In this document: positions 14,759 to 22,253 of the stretch, in pieces | Position numbering within the stretch: the first letter of the stretch is position 1 | How the letters are laid out: each line of letters begins with the position of its first letter | Source of the DNA: Candidatus Doudnabacteria bacterium | Lineage (GTDB): Bacteria; Patescibacteriota; Doudnabacteria; UBA920; O2-02-FULL-48-8 | Assembly: GCA_016199215.1 (NCBI GenBank) | Contig: JACQHB010000008.1 | Location: forward strand, 1-38,602 | Length of the DNA stretch: 38,602 nt | Reading direction: 5' to 3' | Notes under the pieces: generated by a model | Seen by the model: the letters and a program-made list of their open reading frames with translations, nothing else | The model's database searches: none | What the model was told of the DNA's origin: nothing | Made by a program: the position numbers and the translations under genes

Positions 14759-15844
14759 ATGAAGCGAAACACTATCGTTTTCGCAACGCTCGCGTTCCTC
14801 ACGATCGCCGTCGTCGTGTCCGCTCAAGGTGTCTTCAGCACCGAGGTCGGACCGCTGACCTACGATCAGCCTACCAAGGTCGGCAAGATCATCGATGATC
14901 TGTCGCAGCAGTTTGGATTCGGCGTGCGCGTCGAGGGCGTGCCTCCGGTGGATCGGACCTACACGGGAACGATCCCGAAAATGTCGCTGGCGAAAGCCAT
15001 CGACATCCTCATGGAGACCGTCAATTCCACGGCGAGTATGTCCAACAACCTGCTGGTCATCTACGCCCCCGGCCTCAAGCCGCCAGTGGAAGAGTTGGCT
15101 CAACAGCCAGCGAGATCCGCAATCACTGCGGATTCAGATGATGCCCGGGTGGAAGAAATCAAGCGCCGATACAGTCAGACCGCCGGGCAAGATCTGCCTG
15201 TGGACCTACAGAACCAGATGTCGACCGAGCTGTACCGCGCCGAACAGGCTCGGCTGCAGACTGCGGTTGCAGTGACTCCGCAGCAGGCAAGGGTCGGGCA
15301 AGACCTCCCTGTTGATGTCCAAAATGTGCTTGGTCGAGCCTACTACACAGGCATGTCCGGTGGCTTCTACGATCCCTACGGCTACTACTTCTTGGCGTTT
15401 GACCGCTGCGTGGCAAACCCCCGCCACCGCGACTGCCGTATGGGGAAACTCAAACTCAACGGCGAGGGAGCTCACTTCCTCAGTGAGTTCCTGCGCGTAT
15501 CCTTCGGGGGCGACGGCCTGCTGTCAAAGGTAGACATCTACGTCCAACCGATCTTCCCTGACGGAACCGAGGGCCCCGTCGACAACCTGGGACCGGCCAG
15601 CAAGCGCAACAACATATTCAATAAGGCCCTTCGCCTCCCCGTCGGACGGTATCGTGTAAGGTTCGTGCTCGTCGAACGCAATCTCCTGCTCTATGATGAT
15701 ACCACCCAGGTCTGGTCAGAGTGGGACACGAAAGGTGAACCAACCATTCTGCAAGTGGATAGCAACCACTTCAAGAACGCCCCTTTCCTCGTCGCCGTGG
15801 AAAGGGATCTGCAGAGCAAGAAGGCGGCAAAGGTGCTGAGGTAA
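14759..15844 (+). CDS. Secreted protein with an STN (secretin/TonB N-terminal-like) domain
   Basis: 361 aa. A signal peptide (residues 1-22, cut before QGVFSTEV) is followed at ~36-104 by a pattern matching STN domains of secretins and TonB-linked receptors: VGKIIDDLSQQFGFGVRV, a short strand, then PKMSLAKAIDILMETVNST and NNLLVIYAP. After this is a linker with the motif GQDLPVD twice (143-149 and 180-186), then a beta-rich domain (about 215-361) with two Cys in RCVANPRHRDCR. There is no secretin pore domain. The ribosome binding site AAGGAGG lies 8 nt before the ATG. STN domains normally sit in outer-membrane machines, which CPR cells are thought to lack. G+C-rich like the neighbouring operon. 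Confidence 0.65.
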   Translation: MKRNTIVFATLAFLTIAVVVSAQGVFSTEVGPLTYDQPTKVGKIIDDLSQQFGFGVRVEGVPPVDRTYTGTIPKMSLAKAIDILMETVNSTASMSNNLLVIYAPGLKPPVEELAQQPARSAITADSDDARVEEIKRRYSQTAGQDLPVDLQNQMSTELYRAEQARLQTAVAVTPQQARVGQDLPVDVQNVLGRAYYTGMSGGFYDPYGYYFLAFDRCVANPRHRDCRMGKLKLNGEGAHFLSEFLRVSFGGDGLLSKVDIYVQPIFPDGTEGPVDNLGPASKRNNIFNKALRLPVGRYRVRFVLVERNLLLYDDTTQVWSEWDTKGEPTILQVDSNHFKNAPFLVAVERDLQSKKAAKVLR

Positions 15845-15882
15845 TATCGAGCATCAGGCAGCGCTTCATGATGGTAAATACA

Positions 15883-15957
15883 ACTCCGACGCGAGGTCGG
15901 AGTACAAAACGAAAAGCCACGCTTTGGACTCATCATCCAAGCGCGGCTCTTTGTTTT
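15883..15957. terminator. Double hairpin terminator between convergent genes
   Basis: Hairpin 1: ACTCCGAC-GCGAG-GTCGGAGT (15883-15903). Hairpin 2: 15915-15948, AGCCACGCTT.. with ..AAGCGCGGCT (one mismatch, one bulge), followed by CTTTGTTTT. The A run on the other side (GAAAAG) lets it also stop the pilin operon coming from the right. Confidence 0.75.
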
Positions 15958-15963
15958 ATTGAG

Positions 15964-16338
15964 TTAAACGTTTTGGACCCAACCCTGTCGACCAAGCGCG
16001 TTCATTATTACGATTATAATCACGTATGACAGGATAATGATAATAAGACCGACAATTGCGTTTATTATTGCCTTTTTCCCGGCTTCAGCGGCTTCCTGAT
16101 TTCCAGCGGAAGTAATATAGCGGAATCCGCCGTAGATTAAATACGCCACTGCCAAGATCCCTACAATAGCTAAAGCTATATTTATTATTTTGGTTACCCA
16201 ACCAGTGGCTGTATCTTGATTACTGCCTGGTAGTCCGGTTGGTTGATTTGGGTAATTTAACCCGGGTGTTGCCGCAAACGCGGTCAGAGCAAAAGCAAGC
16301 ACAACAATACAACCAATGAAAATTTGCAATTTTTTCAT
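15964..16338 (-). CDS. Pilin-like protein (TrbC/VirB2, Mbov_0395 type), copy 5
   Basis: 124 aa. A signal peptide (1-22, ending AFA-A) is followed by a Gly/Pro/Asn-rich segment and two membrane helices (about 47-68 and 90-112). The loop YITSAGNQEAAEAGKKAIINAI between them is the hallmark of CPR pilin-like proteins related to VirB2/TrbC conjugative pilins. Such proteins are thought to build type IV secretion-like surface filaments; the assembly ATPase and channel genes are not in this window. It is the last of five consecutive pilin-like genes, 17 nt after copy 4. Confidence 0.8.
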   Translation of the reverse strand: MKKLQIFIGCIVVLAFALTAFAATPGLNYPNQPTGLPGSNQDTATGWVTKIINIALAIVGILAVAYLIYGGFRYITSAGNQEAAEAGKKAIINAIVGLIIIILSYVIIIVIMNALGRQGWVQNV

Positions 16339-16355
16339 TTTTTACAAATCCTTTC

Positions 16356-16736
16356 TTATACTCCCTGTCCAGTCAAAGCGTTGGAGATTACTCTTACAAT
16401 CACGAATGAAAGAATGATCACCACTATACCTATAATTGAGTTGAGGATGATCTTCTTTGCCTTTTCCGCTGTTTCTTCATTGCCCGCGGAAGTGATATAG
16501 CGGAACCCGCCGATGATCAGGAACAGCACAGCGATCAATCCGGCTATAGCCAAAGCAATGTTGATAATCTTAAGGATGAACCCGGAAGCGGTAGAATCTT
16601 GCGTGGTGTTACCGGGAAGACCGGTTCCGCCGGAATTCGGCGGTTGGAATTGCGCCCCTGCAACTAAAGGCAGGGCGACAACAAGCATAATTACCGCCAA
16701 AGTAACAATGTGCCCTTTTTTTGCTAATTTATTCAT
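16356..16736 (-). CDS. Pilin-like protein (TrbC/VirB2, Mbov_0395 type), copy 4
   Basis: 126 aa, the closest relative of copy 5. The signal peptide ends near VAGA-Q, helices lie at about 50-70 and 94-117, and the loop is YITSAGNEETAEKAKKIILNSI. A good ribosome binding site (AAGGAG, 8 nt before the ATG) is present, unlike many genes here. The tandem arrangement and the similarity of copies 4 and 5 suggest recent duplication. Confidence 0.8.
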   Translation of the reverse strand: MNKLAKKGHIVTLAVIMLVVALPLVAGAQFQPPNSGGTGLPGNTTQDSTASGFILKIINIALAIAGLIAVLFLIIGGFRYITSAGNEETAEKAKKIILNSIIGIVVIILSFVIVRVISNALTGQGV

Positions 16737-16804
16737 ATTTTTTACTCCTTACTTTTTGTTTCCCTTTTTGCAAGGAACGTCTGACGTTCCCAAGGGTCGA
16801 CCTT

Positions 16805-17188
16805 TTAAACGCTGCCCTTTAAGGCATTAATTATGACAACTATTACGATATAGGAAAGAATAACTATAATCAATCCCATTATAGCATGCGTCATTGTTCT
16901 TTTTCCAGATTCAGCTTGTTCTTGATCGCCCTGCGAGGTCAAATACTTAACTGCGCCATAAATCAAGAGGGCTAAGGATAATGTTGAAACAATGCCGACA
17001 CCCATCTCTATCAAAAAATGCAAAAGTCCTGAAAAGTTATTCCTAGCATCGCCCAAATCAACAAAATAACTTGGAGCGGGATTGCAGACAGTTGGGTCGC
17101 TTTCGCTGTAGTTGCAGTCTACGGCGAAAGCTGTCTGTAAGAAGAAAGCCCCGAATAAAAGAAGCACAAGAAAACAAAGTTTATTCAT
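16805..17188 (-). CDS. Pilin-like protein, copy 3, with extracytoplasmic Cys pair
   Basis: 127 aa. A signal peptide (1-22) is followed by DCNYSESDPTVCNPAPS, whose two Cys (24 and 35) are close enough for a disulfide, then helices at about 58-80 and 100-123 with the loop YLTSQGDQEQAESGKRTMTHAI. It is more diverged than copies 4 and 5. A short gap (6 nt) separates it from copy 2 upstream. Confidence 0.78.
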   Translation of the reverse strand: MNKLCFLVLLLFGAFFLQTAFAVDCNYSESDPTVCNPAPSYFVDLGDARNNFSGLLHFLIEMGVGIVSTLSLALLIYGAVKYLTSQGDQEQAESGKRTMTHAIMGLIIVILSYIVIVVIINALKGSV

Positions 17189-17194
17189 ATTTTT

Positions 17195-17860
17195 TTATTT
17201 TGGTTGTCCTACGAAAGTTGCAGTCGCCCGCACAAGAACAAACGCCAAAGCTATTACCAGCAGGCCCACTATCGCCCACTGCAAAGTCTCCTTTGCGCTA
17301 GTGGCTTGTTCTTGATCTCCCCTGGCAGTTACGTACTTAAAACCTCCGAACACAATCATTCCCATCGCTATCAAGCTGGCAACTTCCAAAAATCCGGTTA
17401 ACATTCCAAGCAACAAATCCAAGAAAGAATTATATCTTACAGGATTCCAGACAAACTGTCCCCAGCCATAATTATCGGTTGCTGAAGGCCCTTCCCTTCG
17501 AACTCCTATATAATTAGCGGTTGCAGCGATCAAAACAAAAACTAATAGTGATAATGCAAACCCTAAAATCGACCATTTCAATGATTCTCGCGCCTTAGTC
17601 AGATCTTCAGCATGGCCTTGAGAAATGACCATCCTGAAGCCGCTGAACACCACCATTATTATCGCTGTTAAACCAAAAAAAGTAGAAAAAACCACTATTA
17701 ACCGTTCTACAAAAGTAGGCAGGCTATTACCGGAAATATTCTGTAACGGGTTGCAGAGTTGGTTGCTGTTGGGATCAGCCGGGCAAATCTCCGCAGCAGA
17801 AACATAAAAGATTGGAAGGAGCAGCAAAAATATTAAAATCAGATACTTCAATTGCGTCAT
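17195..17860 (-). CDS. Double pilin-like protein (two fused units), copy 2
   Basis: 221 aa, about twice the length of its neighbours. A signal peptide is followed by Cys-containing ICPADPNSNQLCNP, then a first two-helix unit with loop GFRMVISQGHAEDLTKARE and a second unit with GGFKYVTARGDQEQATSAKE. Both units keep the G-x-R/K-x-[IV]-[ST]-x-[GR]-x-x-E/Q pattern, so the protein is a tandem fusion of two pilin-like domains. It overlaps copy 1 by four bases (ATGA type), so the two are translationally coupled. Confidence 0.78.
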   Translation of the reverse strand: MTQLKYLILIFLLLLPIFYVSAAEICPADPNSNQLCNPLQNISGNSLPTFVERLIVVFSTFFGLTAIIMVVFSGFRMVISQGHAEDLTKARESLKWSILGFALSLLVFVLIAATANYIGVRREGPSATDNYGWGQFVWNPVRYNSFLDLLLGMLTGFLEVASLIAMGMIVFGGFKYVTARGDQEQATSAKETLQWAIVGLLVIALAFVLVRATATFVGQPK

Positions 17861-18255
17861 CTGGGTAAAAGATCAAACGCATCAAATAAAGCGCCTGTAC
17901 GGGGCATCCCGCTGCCGCTGACAAGAGAAACAATCAGGTTTAAAAGCAGAAAAGCAGTCATTACCAGAAAAAAACCGATGATGGCGTTGGAGAGAGTGGA
18001 CTTGGCTTCGTTTATTTTTTCTGAATTTCCCCCCGCAGTAACCATCCCCCATGCCGACCACAGAAGAAAAAGAGTAGCTACCAACCAAGCCCAACTCAAC
18101 AAAAAGTTGATTATTCGGGCAACCGTATTTATAAGGATGGGGAGAGTGCAGGGATCCTGGCTCTGTCCTCCACAAGGTACAATCGCCGCGCGAGTAAAAT
18201 CAGCGTAGAACAACATTAAAATTACAGCTGTTACAATTTTGTTTTTTGCTTTCAT
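17857..18255 (-). CDS. Pilin-like protein, copy 1 (first gene of the operon)
   Basis: 132 aa, first of the five. The signal peptide ends TRA-A, then CGGQSQDPC with two Cys, a first helix at ~48-70 (LLSWAWLVATLFLLWSAWG), loop MVTAGGNSEKINEAKSTLSNAI, and a second helix to ~112. It is the most diverged member but keeps the loop signature TAGGNxExxxxAK. A weak -10-like TATAGT lies upstream; I could not find a convincing -35. Confidence 0.75.
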   Translation of the reverse strand: MKAKNKIVTAVILMLFYADFTRAAIVPCGGQSQDPCTLPILINTVARIINFLLSWAWLVATLFLLWSAWGMVTAGGNSEKINEAKSTLSNAIIGFFLVMTAFLLLNLIVSLVSGSGMPRTGALFDAFDLLPR

Positions 18256-18304
18256 TCTAATCTTTTGTCCTAAGTACTATAACATAATAAGCCCTAACAT
18301 TCCA

Positions 18305-19612
18305 CTATTTTTGCAGGATTAAATTAACTTGCGCCACGGCGTTCCGCACCGCCTCCTCCGGACGGAACGAGCGCAGAACCACGTCATCAATCATTTTTAA
18401 GAAAATGCCTTCATACAGCGAAGCGTCTTTTTTGTAAACCGACTTGGCGGTTAAGGCTGACTCGGCAAAAACCCCTAAATTTTCATCGCTAATCTGCTCG
18501 GAAATAATATCGCGGCGGGCCGAGGGCAAACTGTGCTTGCTGTAATATTTCTTCTGGCTTTCTTTGCCAGACAAAAACGCCAAAAAATTCCACGCCTCGT
18601 CCGCGTTCGGCGAAAGTTTGTAAACCGCCTCGCCCCAGTAGTTGGCAAAGTTGACTTTATCCCCCAGTTCGGTGGTCTGCGGAACCGGGGCGATTGCGAA
18701 ATTCAGGTTGGGAGAGCGATTCTCAATCGTCGGCTTCATGTAATAATACGACAGCATCATGGCAAGCTTCCCTTGGGCAAACGAGTCCACGCTGAAATCA
18801 GTCTTGGCATTCCAGGTATAAGTTTTTTTGGCCGGGTCAGAAAATTGGGTATAAAATTCCAAAGCCTTGGCTCCAGGATTAAAACTTTCGGTTGAGCCTT
18901 GATCAAAAATGCTTTGGTCAAAAGTGGCCATGTTCAGACTGTCTGAATAAAATTTGGTTCCGTTTTGGAGCATGAGCAAAGTCAGGATGTCCACGGCCCG
19001 GTTAACGTTGCTTGAGGCGCCAAAAGCCACCCCGGATTTGGAGAAGGTTCCTGGTTTTGATTGGACCGTAATTTTTTGCACATCATCTATAAGCTGCGGC
19101 CAGGTCTTGGGCGGCTGAGCGATCCCAGCGGAGCCCAAAATATCCTTGTTGTAATAAAGCGCCAAGGTGTCGATGGAAAGCGGAATGGCATAAACCCTGC
19201 CGTCTTTAACAAAATCCGAGCTTACCACATCCACATAAGTATCCATAAAAGCCCTCTGCCCAATCAACTTGTCAGGCGCGGGGGCCATTTTTTCTATGTG
19301 TTTGGCAAGCCAGTCATTGTGGATGGTAAAAATATCAGGCCCCTTTCCCGAGGCAATGGCATTCAACAACTCCTGCTCATAATCATTGATGTCTTTTTTG
19401 ACATACTTGATCCTGACATTCTTATGGGCGGACTGGTAATCACCAATCAATTCCGACAAGTTTTCCGGATCTTCGAAAGTCTTCCACCAAGTAAGCTCCA
19501 CTTCTTTGTTCGCTACTTTTTTAGGGCCGCCGCTAAAAGCAAAGGCCGCCCCCAAAATAATTATCAGGAACAAAATCGCCCCGCCTATAATATAGTATTT
19601 TTTGTTTTCCAT
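18305..19612 (-). CDS. Extracellular solute-binding protein (sugar-type), membrane-anchored
   Basis: 435 aa. An N-terminal helix (7-26) with no lipobox Cys anchors the protein. The rest reads as a family 1 solute-binding protein: ELTWWKTFEDPENLSELIGDYQ, GKGPDIFTIHNDWL (about 89-102), YAIPLSIDTLALYYNKDIL and the C-terminal AWNFLAFLSGKESQKKYY. Such proteins deliver sugars or oligosaccharides to an ABC importer, but no permease or ATPase gene is adjacent, so its partner must be elsewhere or it acts alone. It has its own promoter (TTGAAA-N17-TAGAAT, 19677-19649). Confidence 0.85.
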   Translation of the reverse strand: MENKKYYIIGGAILFLIIILGAAFAFSGGPKKVANKEVELTWWKTFEDPENLSELIGDYQSAHKNVRIKYVKKDINDYEQELLNAIASGKGPDIFTIHNDWLAKHIEKMAPAPDKLIGQRAFMDTYVDVVSSDFVKDGRVYAIPLSIDTLALYYNKDILGSAGIAQPPKTWPQLIDDVQKITVQSKPGTFSKSGVAFGASSNVNRAVDILTLLMLQNGTKFYSDSLNMATFDQSIFDQGSTESFNPGAKALEFYTQFSDPAKKTYTWNAKTDFSVDSFAQGKLAMMLSYYYMKPTIENRSPNLNFAIAPVPQTTELGDKVNFANYWGEAVYKLSPNADEAWNFLAFLSGKESQKKYYSKHSLPSARRDIISEQISDENLGVFAESALTAKSVYKKDASLYEGIFLKMIDDVVLRSFRPEEAVRNAVAQVNLILQK

Positions 19613-19625
19613 TTTAATTTCAGAA

Positions 19626-19647
19626 AAGCCAGGCTTTAACCTGGCTT
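19626..19647 (-). terminator. Hairpin after galU
   Basis: AAGCCAGG-CTTTAA-CCTGGCTT, an 8-bp stem followed on the minus strand by TTTTCTG. It terminates galU, and the start site of the next gene falls inside it. Confidence 0.65.
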
Positions 19648-19648
19648 T

Positions 19649-19677
19649 ATTCTACAATAAATCTGCTTTTTTTTCAA
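19649..19677 (-). promoter_or_regulatory. Promoter of the solute-binding protein gene
   Basis: TTGAAA (19677-19672), 17 nt, TAGAAT (19654-19649). The gap to the ATG at 19612 is 36 nt and includes most of the galU hairpin. Confidence 0.6.
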
Positions 19678-20556
19678 CTAAATCTCCAGATCATTCAAAA
19701 ACTTGGCAAAATCGGATTTTAGGTCTTCATGCTTGAGCCCGAACTCGACCACGGCTTTCAGATATTCCAGCTTGTTCCCGCAATCGTAATACCGGGCATT
19801 TTTAATCAGAACCGTATAAACATCCCGCTGGCTGATAAGTCGGTCGATTGCTTCCGGCAACCAGATTTCGCCGCCTTTGCCAGGAGGCAAGTTTTCCAAA
19901 ATTTGAAAAATATCAGGTGTCAGCAGATAACTGCTATGGGTAGCGAAATGGGAGGGAGCCTTGTCTTTCCCCGGCTTTTCTACAATCCGATTAATCTTGT
20001 AAACATCATCTTTTATTTTGGAAACGTCTGCGATGGCATAACGGTCAAGGCCGGCATCATTAACATTGATACCCGCAATCACCGGCCCACCATAAGCATT
20101 ATGCGTTTCGATCAATTGTAAAATAGCTGACGGCTCCGAATAAATGAACTCGTCCCCCCACATGACGATGAAGGGCTCGTCGCCAATCAGGTCTTTGGCC
20201 ACCAGGACAGCGTGACCGTTTCCAAGAGGCTCTTTTTGGCGAACAAATACAAAGTTGGCCAAATCGGAAATTTTTTTTATTTCAGCCAGTTCGTCCTGTT
20301 TATGGGATTGCTCCAAACGGGCCTCCAGCTCAAAATGCCTGTCAAAATGATCTTCAATCGCGCGCTTATGCCAACCAGTAACAATAATAATCTGTTCGAT
20401 GCCGGCATTAACTGCCTGCTCCACAACGTATTGGATAATCGGCTTATCGACTATAGGCAGCATTTCTTTGGGCTGGGCTTTTGTCGCGGGCAAAAACCTG
20501 GTTCCAAACCCGGCCGCGGGGATTATAGCTTTGCGAACTTTCTTTGAATTGATCAT
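19678..20556 (-). CDS. galU: UTP-glucose-1-phosphate uridylyltransferase
   Basis: 292 aa from the ATG at 20556 (MINSKKVRKAIIPAAGFGTR). The longer frame would start inside the lexA regulatory region and is rejected. It makes UDP-glucose from UTP and glucose-1-phosphate for envelope sugars. Nucleotide-binding AAGFGTRFLPATKAQPKEMLP is at 14-34, with VTGWHKRAIEDHF and MWGDEF further on, then the metal-binding and sugar-site region VEKPGKDKAPS. Normal family length. The promoter TTGACT-N18-TATAAT ends 9 nt before the ATG, so the mRNA is predicted leaderless. It diverges from the lexA promoter. Confidence 0.96.
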   Translation of the reverse strand: MINSKKVRKAIIPAAGFGTRFLPATKAQPKEMLPIVDKPIIQYVVEQAVNAGIEQIIIVTGWHKRAIEDHFDRHFELEARLEQSHKQDELAEIKKISDLANFVFVRQKEPLGNGHAVLVAKDLIGDEPFIVMWGDEFIYSEPSAILQLIETHNAYGGPVIAGINVNDAGLDRYAIADVSKIKDDVYKINRIVEKPGKDKAPSHFATHSSYLLTPDIFQILENLPPGKGGEIWLPEAIDRLISQRDVYTVLIKNARYYDCGNKLEYLKAVVEFGLKHEDLKSDFAKFLNDLEI

Positions 20557-20565
20557 AGCCAACGC

Positions 20566-20595
20566 ATTATAGCTGTGGAAAAAACCTGTAGTCAA
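20566..20595 (-). promoter_or_regulatory. galU promoter (leaderless start)
   Basis: TTGACT (20595-20590), 18 nt, TATAAT (20571-20566), then 9 nt to the ATG. No ribosome binding site is present. Confidence 0.75.
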
Positions 20596-20622
20596 TAATG
20601 ATTCCTTAACAATTAAAGCTAT

Positions 20623-20651
20623 TTGACATAAGGTGAACGATCGTTTACCAT
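20623..20651 (+). promoter_or_regulatory. Plus-strand promoter with SOS-box-like operator, probably for lexA
   Basis: TTGACA (20623-20628), 17 nt, TACCAT (20646-20651). The spacer and -10 hold GGTGAACGATCGTTTACC (20632-20649), a palindrome with one mismatch. Its core GAAC-N4-GTTT follows the GAAC-N4-GTTC form of Gram-positive-type LexA boxes. LexA bound here would block the polymerase. The first unambiguous host gene downstream on this strand is lexA. Confidence 0.6.
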
Positions 20652-20672
20652 TAGTCTTACGGAAGATAAAAA

Positions 20673-20720
20673 CGGAGAAGCTGGTGTTAGTTCTACCGCC
20701 AACCGACCCTAGCTTCTCCG
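20673..20720 (+). promoter_or_regulatory. Leader hairpin of the lexA transcript
   Basis: CGGAGAAGCT pairs perfectly with AGCTTCTCCG (10 bp) around a 28-nt loop. It is followed by CCC-rich sequence on the plus strand, so it is not a terminator there. On the minus strand it is followed by GTTTTTATC and would stop any transcript heading toward galU. Confidence 0.5.
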
Positions 20721-20726
20721 ACCCTT

Positions 20727-21169
20727 CCCAAAATTCAAAATCCAAAGTTCAAAGCACAAATAAATGGATAAATCTCAAGATAAAATATATAATCTCGAGG
20801 ATAGAACTCTGAATTTTGCTAAATCAATTAGAGATTTGATAAAATTAGTTCCTAAAAATTTAACTAATATTGAATATTGCAAACAACTAGCTAGATCTTC
20901 AGCTTCTATCGGCGCTAACTATATGGAAGCCAATGAATCAATAAGCAAGAAAGATTTGAGAATGGAAATAGGATTCTCTCGCAAAGAAGCAAAAGAAAGC
21001 AAATACTGGCTTGAACTATTAGATTCCGAAGAAGAAAATCAGATAAGATTATCCCTCCTGAAAGAAGCACTCGAATTAACAAAAATCTTTAGTGCGATTC
21101 AAAGAAAAATTAAAATTTAGTATTAAAATTTAAATCTTATTTGGAATTTGAATTTTGAACTTTGAAATT
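20727..21169. mobile_element. Putative four-helix-bundle element with AT-rich inverted arms, copy 1
   Basis: The left arm AAAATTCAAAATCCAAAGTT plus CAAAGCACAAAT and the right arm (reverse complement TTCAAAGTTCAAAATTC plus AAATTCCAAATAAG) flank one gene, 20764-21120. The arms lie directly against the gene and against the lexA start. The unit sits between the SOS-box promoter and lexA, so it appears inserted into the lexA leader. Mobility is inferred from the layout only. Confidence 0.5.
20764..21120 (+). CDS. Four-helix-bundle protein (23S rRNA intervening-sequence family)
   Basis: 118 aa. The family pattern is present: LNFAKSIRDLIKLVPKNLTN, then the conserved QLARSSASIGANYMEANES (42-60), KKDLRMEIGFSRKEAKESKYWL and a last helix LKEALELTKIFSAIQRK. 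The family (PF05635-type) was first known from insertions in 23S rRNA and is also found stand-alone, with unclear function; the related Avd protein aids diversity-generating retroelements. The gene is very A+T-rich, has no ribosome binding site, and is framed by AT-rich inverted arms. It lies in the lexA leader. Confidence 0.88.
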   Translation: MDKSQDKIYNLEDRTLNFAKSIRDLIKLVPKNLTNIEYCKQLARSSASIGANYMEANESISKKDLRMEIGFSRKEAKESKYWLELLDSEEENQIRLSLLKEALELTKIFSAIQRKIKI

Positions 21170-21784
21170 ATGAACGAACTGACTCCCAAACAACGAAGGC
21201 TTCTCGATCTCCTGACTGACCAAATCCGATCAAACGGCTTGCCGCCCAGTATTTCTGAAATTGCCGCAAGTCTTCGGATCAAATCAAAAAATGCCGTAGC
21301 CAAATTGCTAAAAACCTTGGAAGAAAAAGGTTGCATCAAAAGGTCAGGCAAAGCTCGGGGAATCGAAGTTTTAGATCCAGAAGGAGAACCGATTAGCCGA
21401 GGACTAATCAGCGTGCCCTTGATTGGCCGGATTACGGCAGGGCTTCCAATGCTCGCCGAAGAACAAATCGAAGACTGGCTAAACCTCCCGACTAGTCTGA
21501 TCCGCAGCCGCAAAGATATTTTTCTGCTTAAGGTCCAGGGAATGAGCATGAAAGACGCCGGTATTTTAGACGGTGATTTGGTAATAGTAAAACAGCAGAA
21601 AATTGCCGATGTCAACGATATTGTGGTGGCACTGCTGGAAGATGAAGCAACAGTAAAACGGCTGGTAAAAAGAGACAACCGTTTTTTTCTTAAAGCCGAA
21701 AACAAAGAATATCCCAATATTTACCCTGAGCATGAATGGTCGATCCAGGGGAAGGTAATCGGAGTCATTAGGAGAATGGAGTAA
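21170..21784 (+). CDS. lexA: SOS repressor LexA
   Basis: 204 aa from the ATG at 21170; the upstream TTG would add MNFEI from the AT-rich arm. The N-terminal winged helix is at ~1-65 (MNELTPKQRRLLDLL, then PPSISEIAASL as recognition region). The autocleavage site Ala90-Gly91 is in GRITAGLPM, the catalytic Ser126 in VQGMSMKDAGI, and Lys163 in ATVKRL, so all residues for RecA-stimulated self-cleavage are present. It is followed after one base by a 60-aa Cys protein and then a Pur-alpha-like gene, as an operon. RecA is also in this window, so both SOS switch proteins are encoded nearby. Confidence 0.95.
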   Translation: MNELTPKQRRLLDLLTDQIRSNGLPPSISEIAASLRIKSKNAVAKLLKTLEEKGCIKRSGKARGIEVLDPEGEPISRGLISVPLIGRITAGLPMLAEEQIEDWLNLPTSLIRSRKDIFLLKVQGMSMKDAGILDGDLVIVKQQKIADVNDIVVALLEDEATVKRLVKRDNRFFLKAENKEYPNIYPEHEWSIQGKVIGVIRRME

Positions 21785-21785
21785 T

Positions 21786-21968
21786 ATGAGTGAATTTGAG
21801 AAACAAAAAATAACAATTGTCGAACAACTCCAAGGCTTGTGCGCCCACTGCACAAACCGGATCGATCACAATTGTAAAGTTCGGGCAATTGCCCGCGAAG
21901 TCCGGCAGCTAAACGGAGTCCCGCTGATCGTAAACGACAGATTTAATGGTTTAATCTTTGTTAATTAG
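21786..21968 (+). CDS. Small Cys-containing protein in the lexA operon
   Basis: 60 aa, not recognised. It has CAHCTNRIDHNC (19-30), with three Cys and a His that could bind one zinc ion. The ATG comes one base after the lexA stop (TAATATG), so it is very likely translated with lexA. The C-terminus (RQLNGVPLIVNDRFNGLIFV) is strand-rich. A zinc-binding accessory role in the SOS operon is a guess. Confidence 0.6.
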   Translation: MSEFEKQKITIVEQLQGLCAHCTNRIDHNCKVRAIAREVRQLNGVPLIVNDRFNGLIFVN

Positions 21969-21980
21969 AAGGACAAAATT

Positions 21981-22214
21981 ATGGACGGATTCGCGCCTAC
22001 TCTCTTTTCCTCTAGAGCCCAACTGGGACGTCGAACTTATTTCTTCGACGTGAAGTCTGCGAAAAATGCCAAGCCCTTTCTGAAAATCACTCAATCAGAA
22101 ATCAATGGCGAGGAAAAAAAGAAAAACTATCTCAACGTCTTTGATTCAGAAATTCCGAATTTCGCTCAAGCGTTGAACGAAGCGGTTGATTTCATCAGTC
22201 AATCTGCGAAATAA
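21981..22214 (+). CDS. Pur-alpha-like nucleic-acid-binding protein (DUF3276 type)
   Basis: 77 aa. The stretch LGRRTYFFDVKSAKNAKPFLKITQSE and the end FAQALNEAVDFI match the PUR/DUF3276 fold, which binds single-stranded DNA or RNA (Borrelia BpuR and Bacteroidetes homologues). One PUR repeat is present; such proteins act as dimers. It is the last gene of the lexA operon, 12 nt after the Cys protein, with the site AGAAGGA before the ATG. A single-strand binder controlled by LexA would make sense in a damage response; this is inference. Confidence 0.75.
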   Translation: MDGFAPTLFSSRAQLGRRTYFFDVKSAKNAKPFLKITQSEINGEEKKKNYLNVFDSEIPNFAQALNEAVDFISQSAK

Positions 22215-22216
22215 AA

Positions 22217-22253
22217 AAAGAGGCCCTTATAAGAATTCGTAAGAGGCCTCTTT
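22217..22253 (+). terminator. Terminator of the lexA operon
   Basis: AAAGAGGCC / GGCCTCTTT (9 bp) with an inner CTTA/TAAG pairing. The U tract is short (TTTC). Confidence 0.7.
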
